A stretch of DNA of 64,000 nucleotides from Chryseobacterium sp. 36-9 (GCA_001898785.1 MKVE01000017.1:345107-409106); one strand, 5' to 3'. Counted from the stretch's first letter, positions 7,880-15,753 are shown. The notes: a model not told the origin generated them from the letters alone. Made by a program: numbers and translations.

Positions 7880-9799
7880 ATGAAGAATTTGAGATGGCAA
7901 GAATTACTTGCGCTTGTTTACAGACTTTTTTTAGTTTTTTTCTTTTACCAGATCGCAAGATTATTGTTCTGGATTTTCAATAAGGATCTTATAAAGGTTG
8001 ACGGAATATTAGAGTATTTTAGACTATCCTATTATGGAACTGCTTTTGACACAACTGCCATTTTGTACGTCAATTCGGTCTTCATCTTATTAAGTATCAT
8101 TCCAATAGTTATAAATACAAAAAAGAGTTATCAAAAATTCCTGTTCTACTGGTATTTTATCACAAATGGGCTAACCTATGCATTCAATTTCGGCGATATT
8201 GTTTATTATAGATTTAGTCAGGCAAGATTAACTTCTGCTGCGATTGAAGTTGGAAAAAATGAGGATAATCTTGGAAGAGTTTTCTGGAACTCGGTATTAC
8301 AACATCCATTTGTTTTTATTTGGTTTACGGTTATTATAGTGGTTTGGATTTTTCTTTACAGAAAAGTTAAAGTAAGAGAAGAAAAACCGAACAATTTAAT
8401 CGCTTATTTTGCTTATTCAATTGTTGTTTTGTGCATCACTGCGACGTTAGTCGTTGGCGGAATCAGAGGTGATTTTAAGCATTCCACGAGACCGATTAAC
8501 TTGGTTGATGCCAATAAGCATGTCAATAATCCGTTGCAGGCAAACCTGGTTCTCAATAGTGTTTTTTCATTTTTCAGGACCTTTAATACCAACAATTTTC
8601 AATTGGTTCATTTTGTTGATGAGAAATTTATTGAGCAAGAAATCAAGCCATATAAATTGTATGAGCGGGAAATTGAACCAAAACCGAATATTGTCATTTT
8701 CATTGTAGAAAGTTTTGCGAAGGAATATTCCGGAGCTTTCAACAGGAATACTACTATCAAAAATTTTGTTTCCTACACGCCATTTTTGGATAGTTTAGCT
8801 AATGAAAGCCTGATTTTTACTAATGCTTTTGCGAATGGAAGACAATCAATTCATGGAATGAGTTCGGTTCTGGCTGGGATTCCAAGCTTGACTGATGCGT
8901 TTACAAGTTCTCCATATTCTAACCAAAAAATTCAGTCAATCGTTTCTGTATGCAATGATATGGGCTATGATACGAGTTTTTATCACGGTGCTCCAAATGG
9001 ATCTATGGGCTTCCAGGGATTTGGAAATATTTTGGGATTCAAGCATTATTTTGGAAAAAACGAATATAACAATGATCAGGATTTTGATGGAATTTGGGCC
9101 ATTTGGGATGAGCCGTTTTTTCAGTATTTCGCAAAGAGTATAGGTAAAAAACAGCCTTTTATGTCAACATTGTTTTCTGCTTCTTCTCATGATCCGTTTA
9201 AAGTTCCGGAAAAGTATCAGAACACATTCAAACCGGGTCCGTTACAGATTCACATTCCGATCCAGTATACAGATTATTCTCTGAAAAAATTCTTTGAAAC
9301 AGCAAGTAAACAACCTTGGTATCAAAACACGATTTTTGTCATAACAGCAGATCATACCAATCAAATTTATTACCCGGAATATCAAAAAGCAATGAATCGA
9401 TTTGCAATTCCACTGTTGTTTTTCTCTCCCAATCCCAAATATAATCTGAAAGGTGTTGATAATAGATTTGCACAACAGATTGATATATATCCAACTTTAG
9501 CAGACTTGACAGGTTACAACAAAAAAATCAGAAGTTGGGGAAGAAGTTTGGTTTCGGATAAGAATGAGGATTATATGATTGTCAATTCGGATGCTATCAA
9601 TGAACAGATGATTATCGGTAATTATATTTATATCTTTAATGGTAAAGAAGTAACGGGTATTTATGACAAATCAGATCTGGCGTTGTCAAAAAATATTTTA
9701 TCAAAGAACCTAAATTCTGAGCAAAAATCAGGTGTTGAAAAAGTCAAAGCGTGGTATCAGGACTATATGGATCGTGTGATCAATAGAAAACTAAGATAA
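7880..9799 (+). CDS. LtaS-like alkaline phosphatase superfamily membrane enzyme
   Basis: A 639-residue protein: five or so N-terminal transmembrane helices (residues 1 to about 195), a linker, then a periplasmic sulfatase/phosphatase domain from about residue 270. Metal-site motifs are NIVIFIVESFAKEY, the nucleophile region ANGRQSIHGMSS (Ser where Gram-positive LtaS has Thr), FSASSHDPF and ITADHTN. Gram-negative relatives transfer phosphoglycerol or phosphoethanolamine to envelope glycans or lipids; which one cannot be told. A TAATTTTG box ends only about 5 bases before this ATG, so the transcript may be nearly leaderless, or the true start is slightly further in. Confidence 0.85.
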   Translation: MKNLRWQELLALVYRLFLVFFFYQIARLLFWIFNKDLIKVDGILEYFRLSYYGTAFDTTAILYVNSVFILLSIIPIVINTKKSYQKFLFYWYFITNGLTYAFNFGDIVYYRFSQARLTSAAIEVGKNEDNLGRVFWNSVLQHPFVFIWFTVIIVVWIFLYRKVKVREEKPNNLIAYFAYSIVVLCITATLVVGGIRGDFKHSTRPINLVDANKHVNNPLQANLVLNSVFSFFRTFNTNNFQLVHFVDEKFIEQEIKPYKLYEREIEPKPNIVIFIVESFAKEYSGAFNRNTTIKNFVSYTPFLDSLANESLIFTNAFANGRQSIHGMSSVLAGIPSLTDAFTSSPYSNQKIQSIVSVCNDMGYDTSFYHGAPNGSMGFQGFGNILGFKHYFGKNEYNNDQDFDGIWAIWDEPFFQYFAKSIGKKQPFMSTLFSASSHDPFKVPEKYQNTFKPGPLQIHIPIQYTDYSLKKFFETASKQPWYQNTIFVITADHTNQIYYPEYQKAMNRFAIPLLFFSPNPKYNLKGVDNRFAQQIDIYPTLADLTGYNKKIRSWGRSLVSDKNEDYMIVNSDAINEQMIIGNYIYIFNGKEVTGIYDKSDLALSKNILSKNLNSEQKSGVEKVKAWYQDYMDRVINRKLR

Positions 9800-9848
9800 A
9801 ATAATGTGTTTAATATAAGAAAAACACGGTATAACCTGTTATTTATGC

Positions 9849-9936
9849 TTTGGATAGTAAAAAGTATTGTTTGTTTAAAAAAAAATGATATTTTTAACAA
9901 TGTTAATTTAACGTTAACGGAAAAAGCCTATCCAAA
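9849..9936. repeat. Spaced inverted repeat upstream of the DUF2147 gene
   Basis: The 9-bp perfect arms TTTGGATAG (9849-9857) and CTATCCAAA (9928-9936) stand 70 bases apart in the 164-bp gap. A smaller palindrome-like GTTAATTTAACGTTAAC lies inside. It could be a regulator site or a weak RNA stem. Confidence 0.35.
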
Positions 9937-9963
9937 CAAAACAACTTAAAAAAATAGAAGACA

Positions 9964-10380
9964 ATGAACAAATTAATTTTAGCATTTGCCTTATTCATCA
10001 GTGTTTTATCATTTGCTCAAATCGAAGGAAAATGGAAAACGATTGACGACGAAACCGGAAAAGCGAAATCTATCGTTGAGATCTTTAAAAAATCTGATGG
10101 TAAATATTATGGAAAGATATCTCAGTTATTGATAAAACCCGAACATGCTAACTGCGTAGCTTGTAAGGACGACCGTAAAAACAAGCCGCTTTTGGGAATG
10201 GAAATTATCCGTGACCTTAAAAAAGATGGTAACGAGTTTACAGGAGGTACAATTACAGATCCCAAAAATGGAAAATCTTATAAATGTACAATCACAAAAG
10301 ATGGTGATAAACTGAATGTGAGAGGCTATATGGGGATTTCTTTAATCGGAAGAACCCAAACCTGGCTCAAGGCTGACTAG
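9964..10380 (+). CDS. DUF2147 family secreted protein
   Basis: A 138-residue exported protein. The signal peptide (MNKLILAFALFISVLSFA) is followed by QIEGKWKTIDDETGKAKSIV, the characteristic DUF2147 opening with its GxW and D..TG motifs. A Cys pair (NCVACKDDRKN) and the closing LNVRGYMGISLIGRTQTW are also typical. The domain predicts a small periplasmic beta-barrel. No biochemical role is established. It is a single gene with its own terminator. Confidence 0.88.
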   Translation: MNKLILAFALFISVLSFAQIEGKWKTIDDETGKAKSIVEIFKKSDGKYYGKISQLLIKPEHANCVACKDDRKNKPLLGMEIIRDLKKDGNEFTGGTITDPKNGKSYKCTITKDGDKLNVRGYMGISLIGRTQTWLKAD

Positions 10381-10402
10381 ATGAATTTATGATAAATCAC
10401 AG

Positions 10403-10425
10403 GCTCCCGTTTGGGAGCTTTTTTT
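10403..10425 (+). terminator. Rho-independent terminator
   Basis: The 6-bp GC-rich arms GCTCCC and GGGAGC with a 4-base loop are followed by seven T. Confidence 0.85.
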
Positions 10426-10458
10426 GTTATGCTGATAATAAAAAAATTAATACTTTTG
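10424..10458 (+). promoter_or_regulatory. Promoter for the pdhB transcript
   Basis: TTG (10424-10426) and TACTTTTG (10451-10458) match the Bacteroidota -33/-7 pair, spaced 24 nt (slightly long). The -33 lies in the T tract of the preceding terminator. The predicted leader to pdhB is about 90 nt and contains a short ORF. Confidence 0.5.
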
Positions 10459-10502
10459 TATTTCGAAATTTTAAATAATACATTTTCAAAATCAATTATC
10501 AG

Positions 10503-10556
10503 ATGAAACATCCGATGTTCCACTTGGTAATTAAATTAGTAAACATTATCAAATGA
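10503..10556 (+). CDS. Possible 17-codon upstream ORF coupled to pdhB
   Basis: ATG at 10503 opens a 17-residue peptide (MKHPMFHLVIKLVNIIK) whose TGA overlaps the pdhB ATG as ATGA. Such overlap allows translational coupling. The peptide has no recognised function and may be chance in AT-rich DNA. Confidence 0.3.
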   Translation: MKHPMFHLVIKLVNIIK

Positions 10557-11536
10557 AAGAATATACATTTCGTGAAGTAATTGCTCAGGCCATGAGCGAA
10601 GAAATGCGTAAAGACGAATCCATATTTCTTGTAGGAGAAGAAGTTGCAGAATATAACGGAGCTTACAAAGCTTCAAAAGGAATGCTGGATGAATTTGGTG
10701 CAAAAAGAATCATTGATGCGCCAATTGCCGAACTTGGATTTACAGGTATCGCTGTAGGAGCTGCAATGAATGGGAATCGTCCGATTGTAGAATTCATGAC
10801 TTTCAACTTCTCAATGGTTGCTATCGATCAGATCATCAATAACGCTGCAAAAATTTATCAGATGAGTGGCGGACAATGGAACTGCCCAATCGTATTCCGT
10901 GGACCGACAGCTTCTGCGGGTCAGTTGGGAGCAACACACTCTCAGGCTTTCGAAAGCTGGTATGCCAATTGTCCGGGACTTAAGGTTGTTGTGCCTTCAA
11001 ATCCTTACGATGCGAAAGGATTGTTGAAGACAGCAATCCAGGACAACGATCCGGTAATTTTTATGGAGTCTGAGCAGATGTATGGTGACAAAATGGAAAT
11101 TCCTGAAGAAGAATATTATATCCCAATCGGAAAAGCAGATATCAAGAAAGAAGGTAAAGATGTAACTCTGGTTTCTTTCGGTAAGATTATGAAGCTGGCT
11201 CTGCAAGCTGCCGCTGATCTGGAAAAAGAAGGGATTTCTGTTGAGGTGATCGACCTTAGAACCGTTCGTCCTTTGGATTACGACACAGTATTGGAGTCAG
11301 TAAAGAAAACCAACAGGCTGGTAATTTTGGAAGAAGCTTGGCCGTTCGCTTCAGTCGCTTCGGAGATTACTTATATGGTTCAGCAAAAAGCATTCGATTA
11401 TTTGGATGCACCAATCAAGAGAATCACAACGCCGGATGCATCGGCACCTTATTCTGCAGCATTGTTCGCAGAATGGTTCCCGAAGCTGGAAAAAGTGAAA
11501 GAAGAGATCAAAAAGGCAATGTACGTCAAAGCATAA
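10553..11536 (+). CDS. pdhB: Pyruvate dehydrogenase E1 component, beta subunit
   Basis: A 327-residue transketolase-like subunit. Family motifs are FLVGEEVAEYNGAYKASKG, RIIDAPIAELGFTGIAVGAA, the EFMTFNFSMVAIDQIINNAAK helix, GPTASAGQLGATHSQAFE, and the C-terminal fold EVIDLRTVRPLDYDTV. With the alpha subunit it forms the ThDP-dependent E1 that decarboxylates pyruvate for acetyl-CoA synthesis; the alpha and E2 genes are not in this window. 2-oxoisovalerate dehydrogenase beta is the closest alternative, but the AYKASKG segment favours pyruvate. A terminator follows closely. Confidence 0.93.
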   Translation: MKEYTFREVIAQAMSEEMRKDESIFLVGEEVAEYNGAYKASKGMLDEFGAKRIIDAPIAELGFTGIAVGAAMNGNRPIVEFMTFNFSMVAIDQIINNAAKIYQMSGGQWNCPIVFRGPTASAGQLGATHSQAFESWYANCPGLKVVVPSNPYDAKGLLKTAIQDNDPVIFMESEQMYGDKMEIPEEEYYIPIGKADIKKEGKDVTLVSFGKIMKLALQAAADLEKEGISVEVIDLRTVRPLDYDTVLESVKKTNRLVILEEAWPFASVASEITYMVQQKAFDYLDAPIKRITTPDASAPYSAALFAEWFPKLEKVKEEIKKAMYVKA

Positions 11537-11544
11537 TAACTAAG

Positions 11545-11570
11545 CTTCCGAATTGTTCGGGAGTTTTTTT
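11545..11570 (+). terminator. Terminator of pdhB
   Basis: The arms CTTCCGA (11545-11551) and TCGGGAG (11557-11563), with one G-T pair, are followed by seven T. Confidence 0.8.
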
Positions 11571-11574
11571 ATTT

Positions 11575-11655
11575 GGAGCAATTCCCGCTATCCACTATAT
11601 CTTTTTCTTTTTTTGCAAAAAAAGAAAAAGGATGCCGTTCCTATCGGGGCTAGGG
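11575..11655 (-). repeat. Interspersed repeat, copy 1
   Basis: Read on the minus strand it starts TAGCCCCGATAGGAACGG and ends AGTGGATAGCGGGAATTGCTCC-like (GTGGATAGCGGGA then TTGCTCC). The second copy at 46392-46479 has the same two ends but a different core. The core here is a 30-bp perfect palindrome (11601-11630) of C, T and A runs. The rest of the 11537-11917 gap holds only the pdhB terminator, AT-rich sequence and the rpsU promoter. Confidence 0.7.
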
Positions 11656-11864
11656 ATTTTGTCATCCAAACAAAATTCTATATAAAAATAGAATCTTGTT
11701 ATTCTTTAGAAATTTCGATAGGGATACAAACTTACTTTAATTATGTCTTTGCTGAACGTAAGCACCTTTGCGAACCTTAAAACATTTTTAATAATGTCAA
11801 AATCTAGTAAGCTTTGTGTTCAAATTATATCCAAGATAAATTTTCAAAATAAAGCCATAAAAAT

Positions 11865-11894
11865 TTGTAGGTTAATAAATTATTCCTATTTTTG
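11865..11894 (+). promoter_or_regulatory. Promoter of rpsU
   Basis: TTG at 11865-11867 and TATTTTTG at 11887-11894 with 19-nt spacing are an excellent match to the Bacteroidota housekeeping promoter. The start codon follows 23 bases later. Confidence 0.75.
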
Positions 11895-11917
11895 CACCTC
11901 AAAATGAGATGTAAAAT

Positions 11918-12115
11918 ATGTTAATAATTCCAGTAAAAGACGGAGAGTCTATCGACAGAGCTTTAAAAAAGTACAAAAGAAAATTTGATAAAACTAGAGT
12001 TGTAAAAGAACTTAGATCTAGACAACAATTTATCAAGCCTTCAGTAACTTTGAGACAAGCTAAACTTAAAGCAGCTCACAAACAAAGAAACCTGAGCAAA
12101 GAAGAACAAGCTTAA
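11918..12115 (+). CDS. rpsU: 30S ribosomal protein S21
   Basis: A 65-residue basic protein with the S21 signature ESIDRALKKYKRKFDKTRVVKELR and a Lys/Arg-rich tail. S21 helps base-pairing of the mRNA leader with the 16S 3' end during initiation; in Bacteroidota it is part of the reason Shine-Dalgarno use is reduced. It has its own promoter and a hairpin before xerC. Confidence 0.95.
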   Translation: MLIIPVKDGESIDRALKKYKRKFDKTRVVKELRSRQQFIKPSVTLRQAKLKAAHKQRNLSKEEQA

Positions 12116-12140
12116 GGTTCTTTTTAGCAAAACATAATAA

Positions 12141-12178
12141 AAATCACTTCCGAATTTCTATATTTGGAAGTGATTTTG
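12141..12178 (+). terminator. Hairpin between rpsU and xerC
   Basis: The 11-bp arms AAATCACTTCC (12141-12151) and GGAAGTGATTT (12166-12176) are perfect, but the T tract is short (TTTTG). Partial readthrough into xerC, 14 bases further on, is plausible. Confidence 0.7.
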
Positions 12179-12191
12179 CATTTATATATCT

Positions 12192-13073
12192 ATGGTAGAA
12201 AGATTCTTGGAGTATATCGAAGTGGAGAAAAGATATTCACCACACACATTGACCAACTACAAAAAAGATTTGTCAGATTTTTCGGCCTTTGTTCTAAGGA
12301 CGGAAGCTTTGGAGGATATTGTTCATGTTCATAAAAAAGTGATCAAAAACTTTATAGTGGAATTGAGTAGTTCCGGCTTGAGTAAAAGAAGCATTAACAG
12401 GAAGTTGTCATCACTTCGTAGTTTCTATGCTTTTATGCTTCGGCTGGAAGAGATTAAGGTTTCTCCTATGGAAACCATCGATTCTTTAAAATTCTATGCT
12501 GAAAAACGAATCCCTTTTTCAAAGGAGGAGATGGAGCTGATGAAAACAGAAGTGGAGGAGAAAGGTAAAATGACGCTTCTTGATAAATTAATCATCGAGA
12601 CGTTATATCAAACCGGAATCAGAAAATCTGAGTTATGTAACCTTTTATTGAATCATGTGGACTTCTCCAAGAAAGAAATTTTAGTTATAGGTAAGGGGAA
12701 CAAAGCCAGAGTAATTCCAATTTCGGATGAATTGGTTTCAGATTTTCAAACATATCTTAATATAAGAGCGGCTAATACCGAAAACGAGCATTATTTTTTC
12801 GTTAATAAGAATGGAAAAAAACTCGGTGAAAAGTTTGTTTATCTGGTCGTTAATAAGTACTTTAGTGTAGTGACTTCGAAGCAAAAAAGAAGTCCTCATA
12901 TTTTAAGACATACTTTTGCAACCCACGTTCTGAACGAGGGTGCAGAGATATCTAAAGTTCAGAAAATAATGGGGCATTCCAGCTTGGCAAGTACACAGGT
13001 CTATACGAGCGCAAATATAGAGAAGTTGAAAGAAGCTTATAGAAATGCACATCCAAGAGAAAAAGAAAACTGA
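12192..13073 (+). CDS. xerC: Tyrosine recombinase XerC
   Basis: A 293-residue integrase-fold recombinase with an N-terminal SAM-like core-binding domain (residues 1 to about 90) and a C-terminal catalytic domain. All catalytic residues are visible: Arg144 (TGIRKSEL), the beta-hairpin Lys (GKGNKAR), His236 and Arg239 (HILRHTFATH), His262 (GHSS) and the nucleophile Tyr271 (STQVYTSANIEKL). Length and the Y-T-x-A-N-I-E-K-L motif are XerC/XerD-like rather than phage integrase. It resolves chromosome dimers at dif. XerC rather than XerD is preferred from the rpsU-xerC-hpf context; the paralogue would be elsewhere. Confidence 0.9.
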   Translation: MVERFLEYIEVEKRYSPHTLTNYKKDLSDFSAFVLRTEALEDIVHVHKKVIKNFIVELSSSGLSKRSINRKLSSLRSFYAFMLRLEEIKVSPMETIDSLKFYAEKRIPFSKEEMELMKTEVEEKGKMTLLDKLIIETLYQTGIRKSELCNLLLNHVDFSKKEILVIGKGNKARVIPISDELVSDFQTYLNIRAANTENEHYFFVNKNGKKLGEKFVYLVVNKYFSVVTSKQKRSPHILRHTFATHVLNEGAEISKVQKIMGHSSLASTQVYTSANIEKLKEAYRNAHPREKEN

Positions 13074-13138
13074 TAAAACAAATTATATGAAATGATTTTT
13101 ACATTTTTTTCATTGTTTAACCATTAAAATCAGACATT

Positions 13139-13429
13139 ATGAAGATTACAATTCAGACTGCAGGTGTTACGCCGCACGAACCATTGAAAGAGAGAATTGA
13201 AAAAAAATTAAGTAAACTAGAGACGTTTTATGACAAAATTGTTGAGTCTGCGGTATATCTGAAAGTTGAAAACACATCAGAGAAACAAAATAAAACAATA
13301 GAGCTGGTTGTGAAGATTCCCGGTAATGATATCGTAGTGAAGAAGACTTGCGCCAGTTTTGAAGAAAGTTTAGACGAATGTGTTGAAACGGCTAAGAAAC
13401 TGTTAATCAAGAAAAAAGAATTAGCTTAA
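13139..13429 (+). CDS. hpf: Ribosome hibernation-promoting factor, short HPF/RaiA type
   Basis: A 96-residue protein with the beta-alpha-beta-beta-beta-alpha S30AE fold pattern: MKITIQTAGVTPHEPLKERIEKKL, ETFYDKIVESAVYLKVEN, then the final helix ESLDECVETAKKLLIKK. It lacks the C-terminal dimerisation domain of long HPF. It binds the small-subunit tRNA/mRNA channel in stationary phase and blocks translation. It lies 65 bases after xerC with no terminator between, so the two are probably co-transcribed. Confidence 0.9.
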   Translation: MKITIQTAGVTPHEPLKERIEKKLSKLETFYDKIVESAVYLKVENTSEKQNKTIELVVKIPGNDIVVKKTCASFEESLDECVETAKKLLIKKKELA

Positions 13430-13547
13430 AAAAATAATTAAATTTTTTTCTAAAAATATTTGTAGATTTCAAAAAAGTGTCTCATATTTGCACTCGCAAA
13501 ACGGAAGTAACCGCAGCGCAGAAAGACAGTTCTTTTGAAATCTATTT

Positions 13548-13621
13548 GCCTCCATAGCTCAGTTGGCCAGAGCACGTGATTTGTAATCTCGGGGTCGTGG
13601 GTTCGAATCCCTCTGGAGGCT
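13548..13621 (+). tRNA. tRNA-Thr (anticodon TGT)
   Basis: This is a 74-nt cloverleaf. Acceptor GCCTCCA pairs with TGGAGGC, the loop TTTGTAA places anticodon TGT at 13582-13584, and the T loop is GTTCGAATC. The anticodon stem has one T-T mismatch. CCA is not encoded. It is the first gene of the tRNA cluster. Confidence 0.95.
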
Positions 13622-13637
13622 CTAATATAAAAGTATC

Positions 13638-13718
13638 GGGGAGATACCAGAGCGGTCAAATGGGGCTGACTGTAACTCAGCTGCTTCGGCTACGTAGGTT
13701 CGAATCCTGCTCTCCCCA
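13638..13718 (+). tRNA. tRNA-Tyr (anticodon GTA)
   Basis: This is an 81-nt class II tRNA with a long variable arm. Acceptor GGGGAGA pairs with TCTCCCC; anticodon GTA is at 13672-13674 with arms CTGA and TCAG. CCA is not encoded. Confidence 0.95.
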
Positions 13719-13802
13719 CTTTTTATATTTAAAATTTGCAAGTTCAAAAATTTATTTTAAATTTGCATCCACGTTTACCAACATTTTTTGGAAACAAAAA
13801 TT

Positions 13803-13875
13803 GCGGAAGTAGCTCAGTTGGTAGAGCGTCAGCCTTCCAAGCTGAATGTCGCGGGTTCGACCCCCGTCTTCCGCT
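13803..13875 (+). tRNA. tRNA-Gly (anticodon TCC)
   Basis: This is a 73-nt cloverleaf. Acceptor GCGGAAG pairs with CTTCCGC; anticodon TCC is at 13836-13838 in loop CTTCCAA; the T arm is GCGGGTTCGACCCCCGT. A T-rich hairpin follows at once. Confidence 0.95.
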
Positions 13876-13879
13876 CAAG

Positions 13880-13912
13880 AATCACAAACCTTACGGAATG
13901 TGATTTTTTTTT
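13880..13912 (+). terminator. Hairpin with T tract inside the tRNA cluster
   Basis: The arms AATCACA (13880-13886) and TGTGATT (13899-13905), with an inner CC/GG pair, are followed by a T run to 13912. It sits directly between tRNA-Gly and the second tRNA-Thr. Confidence 0.75.
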
Positions 13913-13914
13913 AG

Positions 13915-13986
13915 GCCGACTTAGCTCAGGGGTAGAGTGCTTCCTTGGTAAGGAAGAGGTCACGGGTTCAAATCCCGTAGTTGGCT
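13915..13986 (+). tRNA. tRNA-Thr (anticodon GGT)
   Basis: This is a 72-nt cloverleaf. Acceptor GCCGACT pairs with AGTTGGC (one G-T); anticodon GGT is at 13947-13949 in loop TTGGTAA. The start is only two bases after the T run of the preceding hairpin. Confidence 0.95.
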
Positions 13987-13994
13987 CATATAAG

Positions 13995-14023
13995 ATCCTG
14001 AAAGAATATTCAGGATTTTTTTT
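13995..14023 (+). terminator. Terminator of the tRNA cluster
   Basis: The arms ATCCTGAA and TTCAGGAT with a 6-base loop are followed by seven T. It separates the four tRNA genes from tuf. Confidence 0.88.
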
Positions 14024-14151
14024 GGAATCATTTTTATGTTGGGTTAATGTAAATTTGCTTCCGGTTTTGCAAAAATAATGAGCAGATATTTTTATTGAAT
14101 ATCATATCGTTAAATTTTATAGAAAATAATTTTTAATATTTAAAAATTCAT

Positions 14152-14159
14152 TATATTTG
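14152..14159 (+). promoter_or_regulatory. -7 box of tuf
   Basis: TATATTTG is an exact TAnnTTTG match, 44 bases before the tuf ATG. No clear -33 TTG is seen at the usual distance. Confidence 0.6.
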
Positions 14160-14203
14160 CAGACCGAAAAAAACAATAGTTAAATAAATTAAATATTAAA
14201 ATC

Positions 14204-15391
14204 ATGGCAAAGGAAACGTTTAATCGTAACAAACCGCACTTGAACATTGGTACTATTGGTCACGTTGACCATGGTAAAACTACCTTGACTGCTGCTATTA
14301 CAAAAGTATTATCAGATAAAGGTTTAGCTGAAAAGAAAGACTTCTCTTCTATTGACTCTGCTCCAGAAGAAAAAGAAAGAGGTATTACAATTAATACAGC
14401 TCACGTAGAATACGAAACTGAAAACAGACATTACGCTCACGTTGACTGTCCAGGTCACGCGGATTATGTAAAGAACATGGTAACTGGTGCTGCTCAAATG
14501 GACGGAGCTATCCTTGTAGTTGCTGCAACAGATGGTCCAATGCCTCAAACTAGAGAGCACATCCTACTTTGCCGTCAGGTAAACGTACCAAGAATCGTTG
14601 TTTTCATGAACAAAGTTGACATGGTTGACGATGCTGAGTTATTAGAATTAGTAGAATTGGAAGTTAGAGATCTTCTTTCTTCTTACGAATATGACGGAGA
14701 TAACTCTCCAGTGATCCAAGGGTCTGCTTTAGGTGGTCTTAACGGTGATGCTAAATGGGTTGAGAAAATCGACGAACTTATGGCGGCTGTTGATAACTGG
14801 ATCGAATTGCCAGTTAGAGATCAGGATAAGCCATTCTTGATGCCAATCGAAGACGTATTCTCTATTACTGGTAGAGGTACTGTAGCAACTGGTAGAATCG
14901 AGGCTGGTGTTATCAACACAGGTGATCCTGTTGATATCGTTGGTATGGGTGATGAAAAATTAACTTCTACAATTACAGGGGTTGAGATGTTCAGAAAGAT
15001 CCTAGACAGAGGTGAAGCTGGTGATAACGTAGGTCTATTGTTGAGAGGTATTGAAAAGACTGACATCAAGAGAGGTATGGTTATCGCTAAGAAAGATTCT
15101 GTGAAGCCACACAAAAAATTCAAAGCTGAGGTTTATATCCTTTCTAAAGAAGAAGGTGGACGTCACACTCCATTCCACAACAAATACCGTCCTCAGTTCT
15201 ACGTAAGAACTACTGACGTTACAGGTGAGATCTTCTTACCAGAAGGTGTAGAAATGGTAATGCCTGGTGATAACTTGACAATCACTGTAGAATTGTTACA
15301 ACCAATCGCTCTTAACGTAGGTCTTAGATTTGCGATCAGAGAAGGAGGTAGAACAGTAGGTGCTGGTCAGGTAACTGAAATTCTAGATTAA
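14204..15391 (+). CDS. tuf: Elongation factor Tu
   Basis: A 395-residue GTPase delivering aminoacyl-tRNA to the ribosome. G1 GHVDHGKT (residues 19-26), switch [16 protein letters not shown]3 [13 protein letters not shown]4 NKVD and G5 QGSALGG are intact, and domains 2 and 3 are full length, ending [14 protein letters not shown]. Codons are strongly biased, as expected for very high expression. It has its own promoter between two tRNA blocks in the conserved tRNA-tuf-tRNA-Trp-secE-nusG order. Confidence 0.98.
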   Translation: MAKETFNRNKPHLNIGTIGHVDHGKTTLTAAITKVLSDKGLAEKKDFSSIDSAPEEKERGITINTAHVEYETENRHYAHVDCPGHADYVKNMVTGAAQMDGAILVVAATDGPMPQTREHILLCRQVNVPRIVVFMNKVDMVDDAELLELVELEVRDLLSSYEYDGDNSPVIQGSALGGLNGDAKWVEKIDELMAAVDNWIELPVRDQDKPFLMPIEDVFSITGRGTVATGRIEAGVINTGDPVDIVGMGDEKLTSTITGVEMFRKILDRGEAGDNVGLLLRGIEKTDIKRGMVIAKKDSVKPHKKFKAEVYILSKEEGGRHTPFHNKYRPQFYVRTTDVTGEIFLPEGVEMVMPGDNLTITVELLQPIALNVGLRFAIREGGRTVGAGQVTEILD

Positions 15392-15407
15392 TTCTTAATC
15401 AAAATAT

Positions 15408-15440
15408 AAAAGTTCCGTAAGGAAGCTTACGGAACTTTTA
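15408..15440 (+). terminator. Strong hairpin after tuf
   Basis: A perfect 14-bp stem (15408-15421 with 15426-15439) has the stable tetraloop GAAG and a short T tail (TTTTA). It separates tuf from tRNA-Trp by 6 bases. It may terminate most transcripts or serve as an RNA-processing site so that tRNA-Trp is released. Confidence 0.8.
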
Positions 15441-15445
15441 AATCT

Positions 15446-15516
15446 ACGGGCATCGTCCAATGGTAGGATACCGGTCTCCAAAACCGTTGATCAGGGTTCG
15501 AATCCTTGTGCCCGTG
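15446..15516 (+). tRNA. tRNA-Trp (anticodon CCA)
   Basis: This is a 71-nt cloverleaf. Acceptor ACGGGCA pairs with TGCCCGT; anticodon CCA is at 15478-15480; discriminator G is as usual for Trp. It lies between tuf and secE as in many bacteria. Confidence 0.95.
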
Positions 15517-15528
15517 CAAATATAAAAT

Positions 15529-15735
15529 ATGAGCTCATTAATTAATTTTTTAAAAGGTTCTTATACAGAATTCAAAGATAAGGTGGAGTGGCCAAAATGG
15601 CCGGACTTACAGTCTTCTACTATAGTCGTAGCTGTTACAACTATAATACTTGCTTTATTTACATTTGGAGTAGATTCTTTATTCAGTGTTACTATAAAGA
15701 ATTTTATTGCGACTTTTATTAATCTATTTAATTAA
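15529..15735 (+). CDS. secE: Preprotein translocase subunit SecE
   Basis: A 68-residue single-helix form. A short amphipathic N-terminus (FLKGSYTEFKDKVEWPKWPDL, with the conserved E-x-x-K-V-x-W-P) is followed by one transmembrane helix (about residues 30-55). It clamps the SecYEG channel in the inner membrane. It starts 12 bases after tRNA-Trp and 18 bases before nusG. Confidence 0.93.
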   Translation: MSSLINFLKGSYTEFKDKVEWPKWPDLQSSTIVVAVTTIILALFTFGVDSLFSVTIKNFIATFINLFN

Positions 15736-15753
15736 TCCAAAATTACTTTCCTC

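Noticed and set aside
11338..11780. Two plus-strand open frames over the pdhB end and the following gap
   Set aside because: They start inside pdhB or in the palindromic repeat and code through homopolymer runs, with no protein-like pattern.
11904..11924. Six-codon ORF overlapping the rpsU start
   Set aside because: It begins about 4 bases from the expected transcript start and is too short to be distinguished from chance.
12192..13073. Phage or transposon integrase
   Set aside because: Length, catalytic motif style and the rpsU-hpf setting are those of chromosomal XerC; no attachment sites or phage genes lie nearby.
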